This document shows positions 26,484 through 41,159 of a stretch of 64,000 nucleotides of DNA, piece by piece (within the stretch, counting starts at the first letter, position 1; each line of letters opens with the position of its first letter). This DNA comes from Ficedula albicollis. Its lineage: Eukaryota; Chordata; Aves; Passeriformes; Muscicapidae. The translations under genes were made by a program, and so were the position numbers. Location of the stretch: the NCBI RefSeq assembly GCF_000247815.1, contig NC_021677.1, positions 11,976,040-12,040,039 of the forward strand, given 5' to 3'. The notes beneath the pieces were generated by a model. It saw nothing but the letters and a program-made list of their open reading frames with translations, searched no databases and was not told where the DNA came from.

Positions 26484-29400
26484 CAGAGATGCAACAACAT
26501 ACCACAAGGAGAGGCACATGAGCTCTGCCTTAAGCACAGACAATAAATAAAACAATGTTAATGTTATTCTAGGGCAAACACAAAAAGTTTCTCCAAAACC
26601 TTACACTTCACTTTGTAAATCTGCAGCAACAGGCAGTGGAGTGATTTAAGATTCAGTAACCCAAAAGAACAAATTATCAAGGTCTGACTCAATGGTGTGT
26701 AGACAGCTTTAAAGTTATTTAACACTGCTCTACAGATGCAGTGTCCCAAAAGAGGGATTATTCACCTGAACAGCTGAGCTAAAGTTTCAGCACAGAAGAC
26801 TTCAAGCAATCCCTAGGTTTGCAAAACACTGTTTAATGGAAATTCACACTCCTGGCTTGAGTATTGGGATTCATATCTGCCAAAAATTGTGGGATGAATT
26901 CCAGGGTACAATATGTGTCTTAGTCTTTCCGTTTCCATTTAACCTGATCTGAGCAGTTAGTCTAAGTCATTGTCTGGACAAGTTATCTACTCTTTAATTT
27001 CCACAGTACATTCAATAATTTCCTCAAATTTTCAGAAGTGAGAATTGCTACATGATGCAATGTAATTTGTTTTTGTTGCTGTTACTGGAGCCAAGTGAAA
27101 ATACTCTAGTAATATGGGCTAGCAACAACCTGCTTTGGAAAAAAAAAAAAAAAACAACAGAACTGTTTTCCTTATGTTTCTTGCTGTGGCACAGGAATAA
27201 CTAATGCAAATATCTAGCCTTTAACTTATTCCATTTTGCTTTCAAACTGATACCAAATTTGAAAGACAGAACTGTTCAGATCCCTTCCCTTACTGCAGAT
27301 CAAATACCAATGTACTTGTATTTCACTTGCAAATACAATTTCCAACTTAGTCATCATTCGAAGCTAATCAAGGAATTTCTTCATCTTGTAATATCTCATC
27401 TGCCGGTAGTTAGAACTGTGATTGGAATTAAAATTACCATTAAAAACTTCATGCTGTGGTTTCATTACCTGTGTCAAATGAGCTACAATAATCATGAATT
27501 ATGATATTCACAGGCTTGTGTTAACATGAATCACAACAGGGATCAGGAGGTTTCCACTGAAATTTGCAATTCAAGACTTAATTTTCATAAATATCTGAGA
27601 ATCCAAGAACTCGACTTCATGAAAGAACGACTCGGGCACTTGCATTGTCAGAGAGGAAGATAAGTGTGTCACTCACAAGCACATTGGCATATTCATACAT
27701 TAGAGACCACTTGCCATTATCTGCTCAGCTAAAACATGAGCTCAGAGAAGGAGATGGCACCAGTCCAACCCCTTCTTAAGGCAGTAGAAAGGCTCTGGTG
27801 CCACCTCTTTGTGACAGATCCCTGCCAGCAACCACACAACTGCTCGGATGGCAGAGGGCAGCCTTAGCCTCTACAGCATCCCTGCTTTCAGGGGGAAGGA
27901 TGCTGGGCTGAATGCTCAAAATCAGCATCCAAAACTGCAAAGTTCTTGTCCTGGCAGGAGCAGTTCCACTCTGCTCTGTAGGGCCTACTGCAATTCCCTG
28001 AAGGAAGAAGTGTTTTCAATTGGGTCATTATTTCTCTTTAAGGATAAAAAATAGATAAATATGTAATCCCTCAACTTATTAGCAATACAAGAGTGTGAAA
28101 CCTGCTTCTGGTGCAATCACTGAAAAGGAAAGGAAAGATATCTTCTAGTTTCTTATTAACATAGAAGAATAGAATACAAAATCATCCAAAAAGTAATTTA
28201 ATTATGGAGCAAATTAAGCTTTTAAAGAGTCACAAAGCTACGCAACGTAGACATAAACTACATAAATTACACTGCCATCAAGTGTTAGATGAAACAATCT
28301 GGCATAAAATAACTATTTCAGGAAAAAAAGTTTCATCTTTTATGCCGTGTACTCATCCAAAACACTTACTTCAGTCTTTCCATCTTCTCCCACTGTTACC
28401 TTTGTACTGTCTATAAACCTTTCCCTGAGAGCACATTTCCTTATCTAAGGCAATATCCCCTGACTTCCCATTTTCATAAGAACAGATAGTCCAAAGAAAC
28501 TGGTGATAATATGCCCGTAATAAGAATGAAAGCAAAAAAAAAATCCCATGCCAGCAATCACCCTGAGTTTTCCACTTGCATTTTGTGCCCCTCTCTTGTA
28601 CTTGCCTTCTAAACTGAAAATTTTCCAGCCTGAAGACTGCCTTGCTGTATACCTGCATATTATTAGCATTATGTAAATGTCAGCAGAGCCCAGAGAGGTG
28701 TTACATTCTCAGCTGAGAGCCCTCAGAACTTGCTGGTATCGTCACTGCCCTGCCATTACATCAACATAAAAGAGATTGCAAGAGTGTGGGAAAACAGTTC
28801 CTCCATCCCTGCCACCCCCTGTGCATGACACAGACCTGTCAGCAAGAAGGGCAACTCCTAGTCTCAGTTACTGGCCTTCACTTACTACAGGAACAAAATG
28901 TTCAGCAGTAAGTGAGATACAAAATAAACACCAATTTTAATATCCATGCTTAAGGCATTAATCTTGTAACAAACAGCTGAAAATACTGAAATTACTTCTC
29001 AATCTGCAAAATAAATAATTTCAGCTTTTAAAAATTTCGAGTGTACTAACTACTTCAGTAACACAATGAGAAGTTGGGATGTATTTCTTTAAAAGCTACA
29101 AACAATAAAATACAAATTAAATAGCAAATGTTTACAGAGAAGAGTATCTTCTGCAGGCACCATACAGCTGGCATGACAGAATTCTGTTTTCGTGAATAAT
29201 CTTGAAGTAGGAAAGAGAACAGAAAAAAAAGCAAGGAGAGCAAGATGTAGGGAAAAATGGCAAAAAGAAATCTGTTCATCGGTTGAAAGAACAGAAAAGC
29301 ATGAATTAGAAAATAAGGCATTAGTGTGAGAGGAAGAAAAATGAGGAGGAAGTGTGAAAAGAATCTAGCTCTCTGGAACGGCAATTTTTAGTTGCTAAAT

Positions 29401-31852
29401 AAAAAGTACCACCTTCCAGAAAAACTGCTGCTTGCATGTCTAAATGGATGGCACTCCAGGGAATGTCCAAAAACCCTCAGGCATAAGAATCAAAACTGTC
29501 CGACTCGGGGAAGCGCGAGAGGAGAGACACCACATTTCACATCCACTTCCCGGCCGTGATCCAAATCTGGCACAGATGGCTGGTAAATGATTGCCACTGC
29601 CAGGAACCTACAAATGATAGTTGCTACCAGAAACCCATTGGCCTGGGAAAAAAAATCAGTTTTGTGTCAAGCTGGAGGCTGATACCGCAAAGGTGCTGGG
29701 GGTGGCCGTGCTCTGGGACAGCTGCTGCCTCATTTACTGTCATTAGGGGTGGCAAAGCCCCTTCAGCCCCTCACTTAAATCCACCTCTGGCACACTGCAA
29801 AGCACAAGACAACGAGGTTTCACGGCTCTGCAGCTCATCTCCCTTGAGCCTTGTCCCATTTCCATTTAAGCCAACATCCCACAACTTCCACGGCTCAGGA
29901 TACTTATTTTTCTCACCTCTCTTTTCTGCCTGGTTGATTTAGGCTACCAGTTTTGGGGTAAAAATTGCCTCTGACACCTCCCTCACACTGATGCTGGGCA
30001 AAGCACCTTTGATCTCTGCTGGAGTCGCTGTGCACCACAGCAGGAACACTCTATGCAAGAGCACAGAGCTCCATTAAGGGAGAGCTCTAGCTTAAATGTT
30101 TTAAAAGCACACGACCAGGCTAATTTTATACACTGAATAGCCTGAGACAAGACAGCATGTTTCAGAGAAGAGGACAGACACAGTCTTTGAACTCTTTTCC
30201 TTAGAAAAAGCAGCTCTTGTAAATTATCCATGCCATTCCCCACGGCAGGAGGCTGGGAGTGAGCCTGCCTGCATAGTGATGCTCTCGGTCACAAACTGCA
30301 CCTTGCAGCAAGGTGAGCACTCCACCTGCACTGCTGCCTTCACAAGGCCAAAACTTAAGGGTCTAGAACATCCCACCACCTCAACAACATGCACAAAAAC
30401 AACTGTGGGATATCCTTGGTCTTCAAGGCCGTTCTTGTTCCAGGACTTGTTTACACATCACACTTTCAGAAATCTTCTTATCTGCCCTAATTGCGATGAT
30501 TCATGAATTTACAACCCAGCTGTGCTCCACAATTTTCTTCCAACTGTAATCCTTCCCTTTGCAAGTAAATAACTTGTGACTCTTTATAGCTGCAATACCT
30601 AAGCACAGCCTTAAAACTTCAGAGCAAATTCATGAAAGCTACAAAAATTGAGCATAATAAAACCTGTCACAAACAAAAATAACGTGTATCATTACCACCA
30701 TCATGTACATATCAAGAGATATTATGCCACTGCAAACGCAGGCTGTGTGATCAACTCTCTTCAGTGCCAAGTGCCAGGCCCCCCCAGGGCACAGTTCATG
30801 GGTGCCCTCTGGTCATGGCAGGTTTATCCACACAAACCAAGGCTCAGCAGCATCACACAGACAACTCTGGGGACCTATATTAAATTAATTCCTGTGTGGA
30901 TTGGGCTTTTCGGCTGCTGGTGTTTAGATATTTCTCAAGGAACAGGTTAGCTGGTTGTATAAATGCTCCTTTTATAGTCACAGGATCAAGATTTATTGTT
31001 AAAGAGCCAGCTGAAAATATGAGAACAAACAATAATAATAGAGATTGGGGCCTTACTGTAAATGAGTTTGCTGATACTTTGATCTTACCTAGCAGCAGTT
31101 TTATTTGACTGTAGTTTTATAGTATGAGGAATGTCTTCACTTATTCAAGACACACCAGCATAAAATAAAAATGAGTATGTTATATTTAAGAAATGCTATA
31201 AATTAAATATGAGTTCAAGAAAAAGATATGAAACAAAAACATACTTTTGAATAAAAAACCTGAACTCCTGTGAATTTGTAACGATTCCCAGTCACTTCTG
31301 CATTGTATTTTCTACTGGAAACTGCTAAAGGACACCAAAGGAAAACACTACTGTGCTTGAGAACATAATTCTTCAAGAAGCTGCATCTTACTCTTAACCT
31401 GCATTGCAAACCAATTTTGGGGCTGGGGGCAGCTACATGGACTGCAACTGATTTTTTTTTTCTATTTGTAGCACATCTAAACTATTTAAAATGTTTATAA
31501 TAAAGAGCAAAGACGTTAAAAATTAGTACAATTTAAAGAATTCTTAGCTTATTGAACCTGATGTGCAACTTCATGTAAGTGCTTAATTATATGCTTAAAT
31601 TTCTATTTATGAAACATCTTCAATGAAAATCAATGCAATATATTTACTTTTAAAAAACAGCTCCCTAACAATTTTCATACCATTAGCAAACTGAATTCTC
31701 ATCCTATGACTCTTAGAGTTTCAAAAGAAGAATATTTAAAGGATGAAAAGAGATAATGGCAAAACACTGAAATCACAAACTCACAAATATGAATCTTTTA
31801 TTGATTTCAGCACAAACTACCATTGACACAAAAATTTGCCCACTATTTTTCA
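26484..31852. other. Non-coding stretch
   Basis: No gene recognised. It has a 16-A run at 27139-27154 and a small CpG-containing patch near 29500-29560. The hydrophobic minus frame at 29055-29384 is the complement of A-rich sequence and is not called as a gene. Confidence 0.6.
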
Positions 31853-32278
31853 TTAACTCACTCAGCATCTTTAAAGGGGAAGCAGAAGTTTGTGGGTTAT
31901 GAACACTCACAAAGCAGGTAGATTGCTTAATGAATTCCACGTAACACACATGCAACTGACTCCCTCTGGCTCATTTCACTTGAAAGGAAAAATACGACAT
32001 TTTACTAGCAGAAATACAATTCTCCCCTGCTATTATATTCAGGTGCACATACGTTCCACTGCTATGTTAACTCACTCAGCATCTTTAAAGGGGAAGTAGA
32101 AGTTTGTGGGTTATGAACACTCACAAAGCAGGTAGATTGCTTAATGAATTCCACGTAACACACATGCAACTGACTCCCTCTGGCTCATTTCACTTGAAAG
32201 GAAAAATACGACATTTTACTAGCAGAAATACAATTCTCCCCTGCTATTATATTCAGGTGCACATACGTTCCACTGCTA
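31853..32278. repeat. 214-bp tandem duplication, nearly identical copies
   Basis: Two head-to-tail copies (31853-32066 and 32067-32278) begin ttaactcactcagcatc and end acgttccactgcta. I find one substitution between them (aagcagaag versus aagtagaag). The high identity points to a recent duplication, a heterozygous duplication or an assembly repeat. Confidence 0.96.
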
Positions 32279-32485
32279 GAAGGACACACCTTTCCACACT
32301 TCAGCACACCCAGCAGCCTATGCCCTGTCCCCCACACCAGCAGCAGTGACACTCTTGGCTGTCACATGTCACCCAGACACCATAAAGAAGGTGCTGAACC
32401 TTCCTCTGAGCTCTGAGAGTCAGCACAAACAAGAATGTGAAGCAAGAGGGCAGATAAGCATGGGGCATTTTGCTCTCAGAGAGAA

Positions 32486-32817
32486 GATGAACTGTTTCAA
32501 GGGGTGCACATCAGGTCTCTCTTCCTCCTGGCGTACTTCGCTCCCTTGAAATGGTACTTTGACCTAACTTATTCATACAGTGCTTTAGATGAACTGTTTC
32601 AAGGGATGCACATCAGGTCTCTCCTCCTCCTGGCGTACTTCGCTCCCTTGAAATGCTACTTTGACCTAACTTATTCATAGAGTGCTACTTTGACCTAACT
32701 TATTCATACAGTGCTTTCATGTGTAAGCTCAGTCACATATGCATTCACACACCACTGCTTCCTGGGTCATGTGTAAACTCAGTCACATATGCATTCACAC
32801 ACCACTGCTTCCTGGGC
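32486..32817. repeat. Nested tandem duplications (102-, 29- and 50-bp units)
   Basis: A 102-bp unit starting gatgaactgtttcaaggg is present at 32486 and 32588. Its last part (tgctactttgacctaactta) repeats once more with a 29-bp period at 32654 and 32683. A separate 50-bp unit (catgtgtaa.ctcagtcacat) follows at 32718 and 32768. Copies differ at a few bases only. Confidence 0.94.
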
Positions 32818-33778
32818 AAGTACGTTTAGGGGACCCAGGAAGATGCTTTACACACACAGGTCCAGTAAGATTATCAATGATATATCTCTAACTCAAGAAT
32901 TACCTCTGAGGATTGAAAAATAAGTCAGCTTCTTGAGAGAACACTGTCAGAAGTCTAAATAAAGGCACTTTGGAGCAGAACTGTGATTTGGTTGCCTTTT
33001 GGTTTCAAGCAGCCCTCAGCAGTTTCTGACCATAAACACATAATTAACATTCAAGAATATCATTGCATTAGAAAAGATATGAGTATTAGCAAATCTGTGT
33101 TTCTCTGAAGATTCGCTGCTTTTCCTCCCTTTGTTTCGCTGCGCTGCGCTGCGCTGAGCAGAAGCGGAGATGGTTTTTTTATTTCCTCCTTCAAGGCCAC
33201 TGCCATAAAACCCTTGAGCAAAGTTTTGGCATTGGCCTCTGCAGAGCCTTGTGTACAGTGAGAGAACGGAGAAACTGTTCCACTGCTGCTGGGATGAGCC
33301 ATGAACAGCTGTTCCTCTGGTATTTCTGTCCTCATTACAAGGCTTCAAATTGCATCAGAATGCATCCACTAGTCATTTTTAAAGCCTTATTGCCAATTCC
33401 CTACATCTTTTCAAAATGCATGGGCTGGAAATGCTATTGCTGAGAGAGTGGTAATATTCTCAGATTCACTGTAATCGTGTTTCTTTCTTTAAAATTCTTC
33501 TACTGATTTCAACTATGATGTGCACATTGCAAAATAGCAGATTTCCAGTTGTGCAGTTATCCTGGGTTATTTTTTTTTTGTATTGAGGAGTGATGTATTC
33601 GTGTTCACGTTGCATTCCTTGTGGCACACGTCTGCTACAAACACTGTCATTGAGAATGTGGCAAACTACAACTGACCTGCTTAAGCAGCTGTCTTTGCTT
33701 GAAAATACACTCTGTACGTATTTTTAATTCCATGATTCTCTACCGACAACAAAAATAAAAGGTTTATCACACTATCAA
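32818..33778. other. Non-coding, with a short GCGCT pentanucleotide run
   Basis: No gene seen. At 33137-33156 the unit cgctg repeats four times, a small GC-rich patch in AT-rich surroundings. Confidence 0.6.
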
Positions 33779-34022
33779 CTAGGTTGGAAAAGACCTCTGA
33801 AATCGTCGAGTCCAACCTGTGACTGAGTACCACCTTGCCAACTAGACCATGGCACTAAGTGCTACATCCATTCATTCCCTGAATACCTGCAGGGATGGTG
33901 AGTCCACCACCACCCGGGCAGCTCATTCCAATACCCAGGCATCCTTTTTGTGAAGAACTTTTTCCTAATATCCAACCTAAACCTCCCGTGGAGAACCTAA
34001 GACTGTATCCTCTTGTCCTATG
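33779..34022 (-). mobile_element. CR1 LINE 3' end fragment
   Basis: CR1 in minus orientation. The reversed 3' end aggttggaaaagacctctga is followed by tcgagtccaacc, a gatggtgagtccaccacc segment and the leftward RT-side sequence ending near tcctcttgtccta. The tail repeat itself is missing or decayed. It lies about 200 bp from the CpG-rich block. Confidence 0.93.
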
Positions 34023-34229
34023 TTACCTTATCAACTTTGTTTCACTGACTATCAAAAAATGTAACAAAATTGACTTCTGTCGTTTTCAGAGCGCCTTGTT
34101 GAACCCTTCGTGATTACCTTCTGTAAAAATGCAGCTTGAAAAGGCAAGTTTTCGTATTTTAACGAAAACTAAAAACAAAAAGCAAAGCAAAACAAACAAA
34201 CCCATAATATTAATGTACTCTGAACAGCA

Positions 34230-36480
<2,251 letters not shown>

Positions 36481-37361
36481 GAAAGCTGAGGCTGGCTGGG
36501 AGCAGAGCACAGTCACGGTGACCTTAGGAACCCACCTTTTGCTACACGGGTATAATACAGGCCACCATCCTTTCAGCATAGCAAGACCAGCTCTGCTCCA
36601 GCTCTACAGCCTCAGCAGAAGTAAAGCCCTTTTAAAGCATGTAAATCCTGTGTCAGATTATAAGCTTATAGGAACAGTTGCTGACTTCATGGAAGAAACA
36701 TGACCTGAGCAAAGAAATTAGTGAAAGATAAGGATTAATGAAAAATACTATCTGTATTTGCTTTCAAAAATGCCAGTCTGGCTCCTAGTATCTCACAAGC
36801 TTTGTTGTAGGTAACCTTTGTACTGTATATGGGGCAGATATTTAAAGAAAACTTACGAGTTAACTGAAGTCACCTTTTCTCCCAAAACAGGCACTGGAAA
36901 TTAAACAACCAAAGAATTAAATGTGGCATTCACTGTACCTTGGAAAGGCTTTAGGTAGTGGGGTGGCACCTCAGTGACAAAGATGTGAAGCTCTGACCTG
37001 CTAATCCATACCCAAATTGCAGCACTGGTGTTCTGCCTGATGTGTGAACTCATCTGGAAGAAGGTTATGGTACAGGTTATTCCATCACAAGGACTGCAGA
37101 ATTAAAAGGAAAGATGAATGGCTCTGGAAAGGCGCAGGGAGCAAAAAAAACCAGTAAATTACTATTTCACCTAAGAAAATAAGAGATGGGAAGTTTAGAG
37201 GTACATGCCTAGAAATGGTAGAGTAGAACAGAAAAAGAACCCTCATTTTGGGTTTATAGCGTAGATTACAAGGAGACTATTTTAACTTAGCAAATTAGAA
37301 ACAGATTGGAGGAAATACTGTTTCACTCAACATGACTCTACAGTCATGACTCTACACTCAA

Positions 37362-37587
37362 CACTCAACATGACTCTACAGATCATGGTCAGGGCCAGGA
37401 AGCCAACAGAAGATGGGTGGCATGCTTAGCAGGCAACACAAGCCTTATCATGTTCCTCAGTATTTTTCACTCAACATGACTCTACAGTTGCATTCACTAC
37501 CAAAGATCATGGTCAGGGCCAGGAAGCCAAGAGAAGATGGGTGGCATGCTTAGCGGGCAACACAAGCCTTATCATGTTCCTCAGTAT
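37362..37587. repeat. About 102-bp tandem duplication with insertion
   Basis: Two copies contain cactcaacatgactctacag and atcatggtcagggccaggaa, through tgttcctcagtat (37362-37463 and 37468-37587). The second has about 18 extra bases in the middle. A further partial cactcaacatgactctacag lies at 37324. Confidence 0.92.
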
Positions 37588-40500
37588 CATGAGTTGCCAG
37601 AGGCTATTTGAAATCCAGGAATCAGAATTTAAACCCGTTCCAGAAGTCCAAACCAGATCTGCTTTTAAGGAAGAATTCTCCCATATCCATACAAATAAAA
37701 CGTTGTGCTGCTTTCTTGACCAGTGTGAGGCACTGGATTTGACAGGCTTCCCTCCACTGCAGTCAGGCACAACCTGGAGCTGTGGAACAAAGGGCTTCAC
37801 CACCACCTGGCAGTGTCATTAGCATGAGGAGGCGGCTGAGGAGAGATTCCCATCTCCTGGTACTAAGCTGCGTGCTTTTGCAGCACTGAGGCATCTGCGG
37901 AAGAGATGAAAGACAAAAGAAGAGCTTCCTGTCTTCAGAGACAAAAGTTCTCAAGACTGATGGTTAGAATATCTGTTTTCAAAATCCATAGGTGTAAAGG
38001 TTGGTAGATGAGCAAATGCACACACATCAAAAAGATGCCTCTGAACTTTGGAGCGATACAAAATATGGAAGTGCTGTACTGCCATTTAACAGCCCAAGAT
38101 CATGTTTGGATTCATAGATACAAAGCATACAGGGTTACTAGGTGTTCAAAATGGGAGACTGCCAGGGTGCCCTGAAAGGTGGGTATGCACAGACCATAAT
38201 GTTCACCTAGGGAAAGCTGACAGAGGAGAAGAAAGATAAGGAATATTTTGTAGGAAGAAGGGGAAAACAATTTTCTCACATTTTATCTGCTTCTGAATGA
38301 CTTACTTGTGCCCCCAACCTTTTTCCTCTCCTCCCACACCCTGATTCTCCTTCATTCCTTTACCATTTCTGGTAAATATATTTTATATGGTTTCACTGTC
38401 CAGCTTTGATTCTTTCCCACTAGCAATGAATGCTCTGCCTCCATTTCTGAAGCAGCTGAGTGGACTGGAAAGGTGAATACCAGTCCTTTGCAGCTGTCAG
38501 CATTAAGAGCAGGGTTACTGCACATCTCTAACTCTGAGCAGGGTCACAACTCACCAGCCTTCCATGGGTGTCCCTCTGCTTTGTCTGTGTGGCACACAGA
38601 GCTACCTGTCAATGACAGGGCAAGTGTTACAGAGAAATCCTTGTCAGGAGGACTGAGGTTTTCATTTTTCTGTGTAACAAGCCCCTTGACTGTGCTGATC
38701 CATTCACTGGCATCTCTAGTAATTCTCAGCAGCTCAGGGAAGACCTGGCTTCACACACAGGTTTTTACCAAGCACTTAAACAACAAAAACCAGGAAAAAG
38801 CACCAGCATGTAACAAATAACCCTGACATACCATGACGATTTCGAGGTGCTCTCTGTGAATAGAGCTGTACTTCTCAAAAGCCACATTTAATCAGTTTCA
38901 GGGGCCAGCCTGATGGGCAAGGCAGTCTGTTATAAAAACAGTGCTTTAAAGGTTCAAGGACTGATAGATGAAACAGCAGCAACACAGATGCAAACCTGTC
39001 TCCTCGACTGCCAAACATGTCTCACTAAGCAACATCTTCATCTATATACAGTCTGCCATCCTTCCAATTATCCCTGTTTTGTCCTCTGTGTAAAATAAGT
39101 GTCCCACTAATACATTTTTATATTGAGGTGATGAATAATACAACACAACTGTATCTAACAGTTGAAAACACCTGCATTTGCAACAGAAAGCCTTCTGGCA
39201 ATCTGGGTAGAGAACAAGACATCAAAGCAGAAGCACATAGTTGAAAGAGAGCCTGGAGAACCTAAGAAAGCAGTAAAATGAGAAACTGATGTAAGCTCCT
39301 TCCTAAATGTACAGATTCATGACCTAAAAGTCTAATTTTCTCATGATGGGGATATTTTCTATTGTTTAGCCCATTTAAAAAAGTAGTAAATGTATATACT
39401 GATTTGAAAAAGAGCATGGAGTATCTTTTATCTATGCTACAGTCCTCTGTGTTCCTTTCTAGGCCCACTGTTACTGCACTGCTGAGCACGGCACTGTTCA
39501 GAGCTTGTGCTACAGAGAGAAAGGTCTGCATGTTGTGTGCCTTAGGTTTCCTACACCTCAGAGCTGCTACAGTAGGCTCAGGGTACGTATTGAATTCAAT
39601 TCCTGCCTCGTTTGCCTTTTTAGCTGACCTGGACAAAGGTTGATTTTAGGAAAGGGAAAACGTAGTAATGAACTCAATAACCTATCCTCAGTTTATGCTG
39701 GGGTGTAACACATATCCTAACTCACAGTTCTCAACCCTTTCAAAAGACACCTAAGAGACTAAAACAATCTTTACTTTTGAGGTTTCCTAAAAGGACATGA
39801 GCTGCCAGTTTGTTGCCTCTGGGTCAGCACAAGCACAGTGCAGAAACACTTCTATCTAGCCTTTTAAATCTTATATTAGCACAAACTGAACAGATGTAGC
39901 ATAAATGTGTAAAGATTCTGAGCTTTAATTTATTTGCCTTAGATTTTTCTAATTTTAAGCTCCAGCTGACAGGGAATAATGAAGGATGTGTTTGTGCTGG
40001 CATGGCTACAGAAGTGGTTGTGTTTGGATTTTTCCATTCCTATGTATCTAGATTCAAGAGATCATATTTGAAGTTAAACCACACCAAATAAAATTTATCT
40101 GTACTCCTTAAAAACCTGGAGTTCCTAAAAATGTTCATGGATTTTTCTGTATACAGCTCAGATCAGTTGTGAGCATATCTAGGATATTTTGTTTGCTTGT
40201 TTGAAAATCAAACTGTGGGATTAACCAGGACCAGATGCAAAAGCTGAAGGTTTTGTATAATGAGCTGATATTTATCAGGGTGAGTATATTTCTTCCCGAC
40301 CAGGAGTTCTGAAATTCATTGAATCAAATTCAGAATAAACTCTCAGGATGATAGTAAGGGTGTTAACACTTTCCCAAATAAAAAAATAAGAAAATCCTCT
40401 CAAAAAGTGGAAAAAAAAATCATAGCCCTGAGTGATAATTTTGGCCTTAAACACTTCAGTGATATCAAAGACATGACAGAGGTAATGCTGCTGTTGTTGT

Positions 40501-41119
40501 GGTCTTTGGATGAGGCTTATGTCAAGTTCGCTGTCATTGTGCCTTAAATAGAAAGAAGCCCAGGTTAGATCTTGTTTCCTTAGAAAGAAAGAAAAAAAAT
40601 GCATTATTTTTGATATCCCAATTTCAAACATAACAAGAAAATTTTATGGTAAAGGTGAACAATTTGGAGATGGAACAGATTGGTACATGAAAGACTAATT
40701 GCAGCATTTACATGGTTGATCCTCTCCATCTCTCCATAGAAGCTCACCTTTCCTTATTGCATTTCATCTATTCTCATTCCAGTACGTACATTCCTGCTTC
40801 TTTATTGTGAGCCAGTGAAGTATAAATACCTATCAGTAACACCCTGAAATAAAATCTATTCTGCAATAACAGAATAGAGTTCCCTTGCCACCTGGGGTAA
40901 TTTTTCACTTCAGTCACTTCAGTTTGAACTTGCCTAGCTCCAGGAGATTCTGTCTAATTCCAGTTTCTTTAACAGTTATTATCAAGCTGACACCTACATC
41001 TACACATTCCTATAGAATAGGAAAGTATGAGAAAATGCTAACTTTTGAGGAGGGAAAGCTGTTAAGCTGCCTTTGCCAGCACTAGAAATCAAACTTCATA
41101 AGTCACTGTCCTTGTGTGG

Positions 41120-41159
41120 GTGGCCTGCTTTCAACAATGGTGGCCTGTTTTCAACACCT
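41120..41159. repeat. 20-bp tandem duplication
   Basis: Two copies of gtggcctg.tttcaaca lie side by side. Confidence 0.85.

Noticed and set aside
29055..29384. Hydrophobic 109-codon minus frame resembling a membrane protein
   Set aside because: The opposite strand is A/G-rich, so Phe, Leu and Ile are expected by base composition alone.
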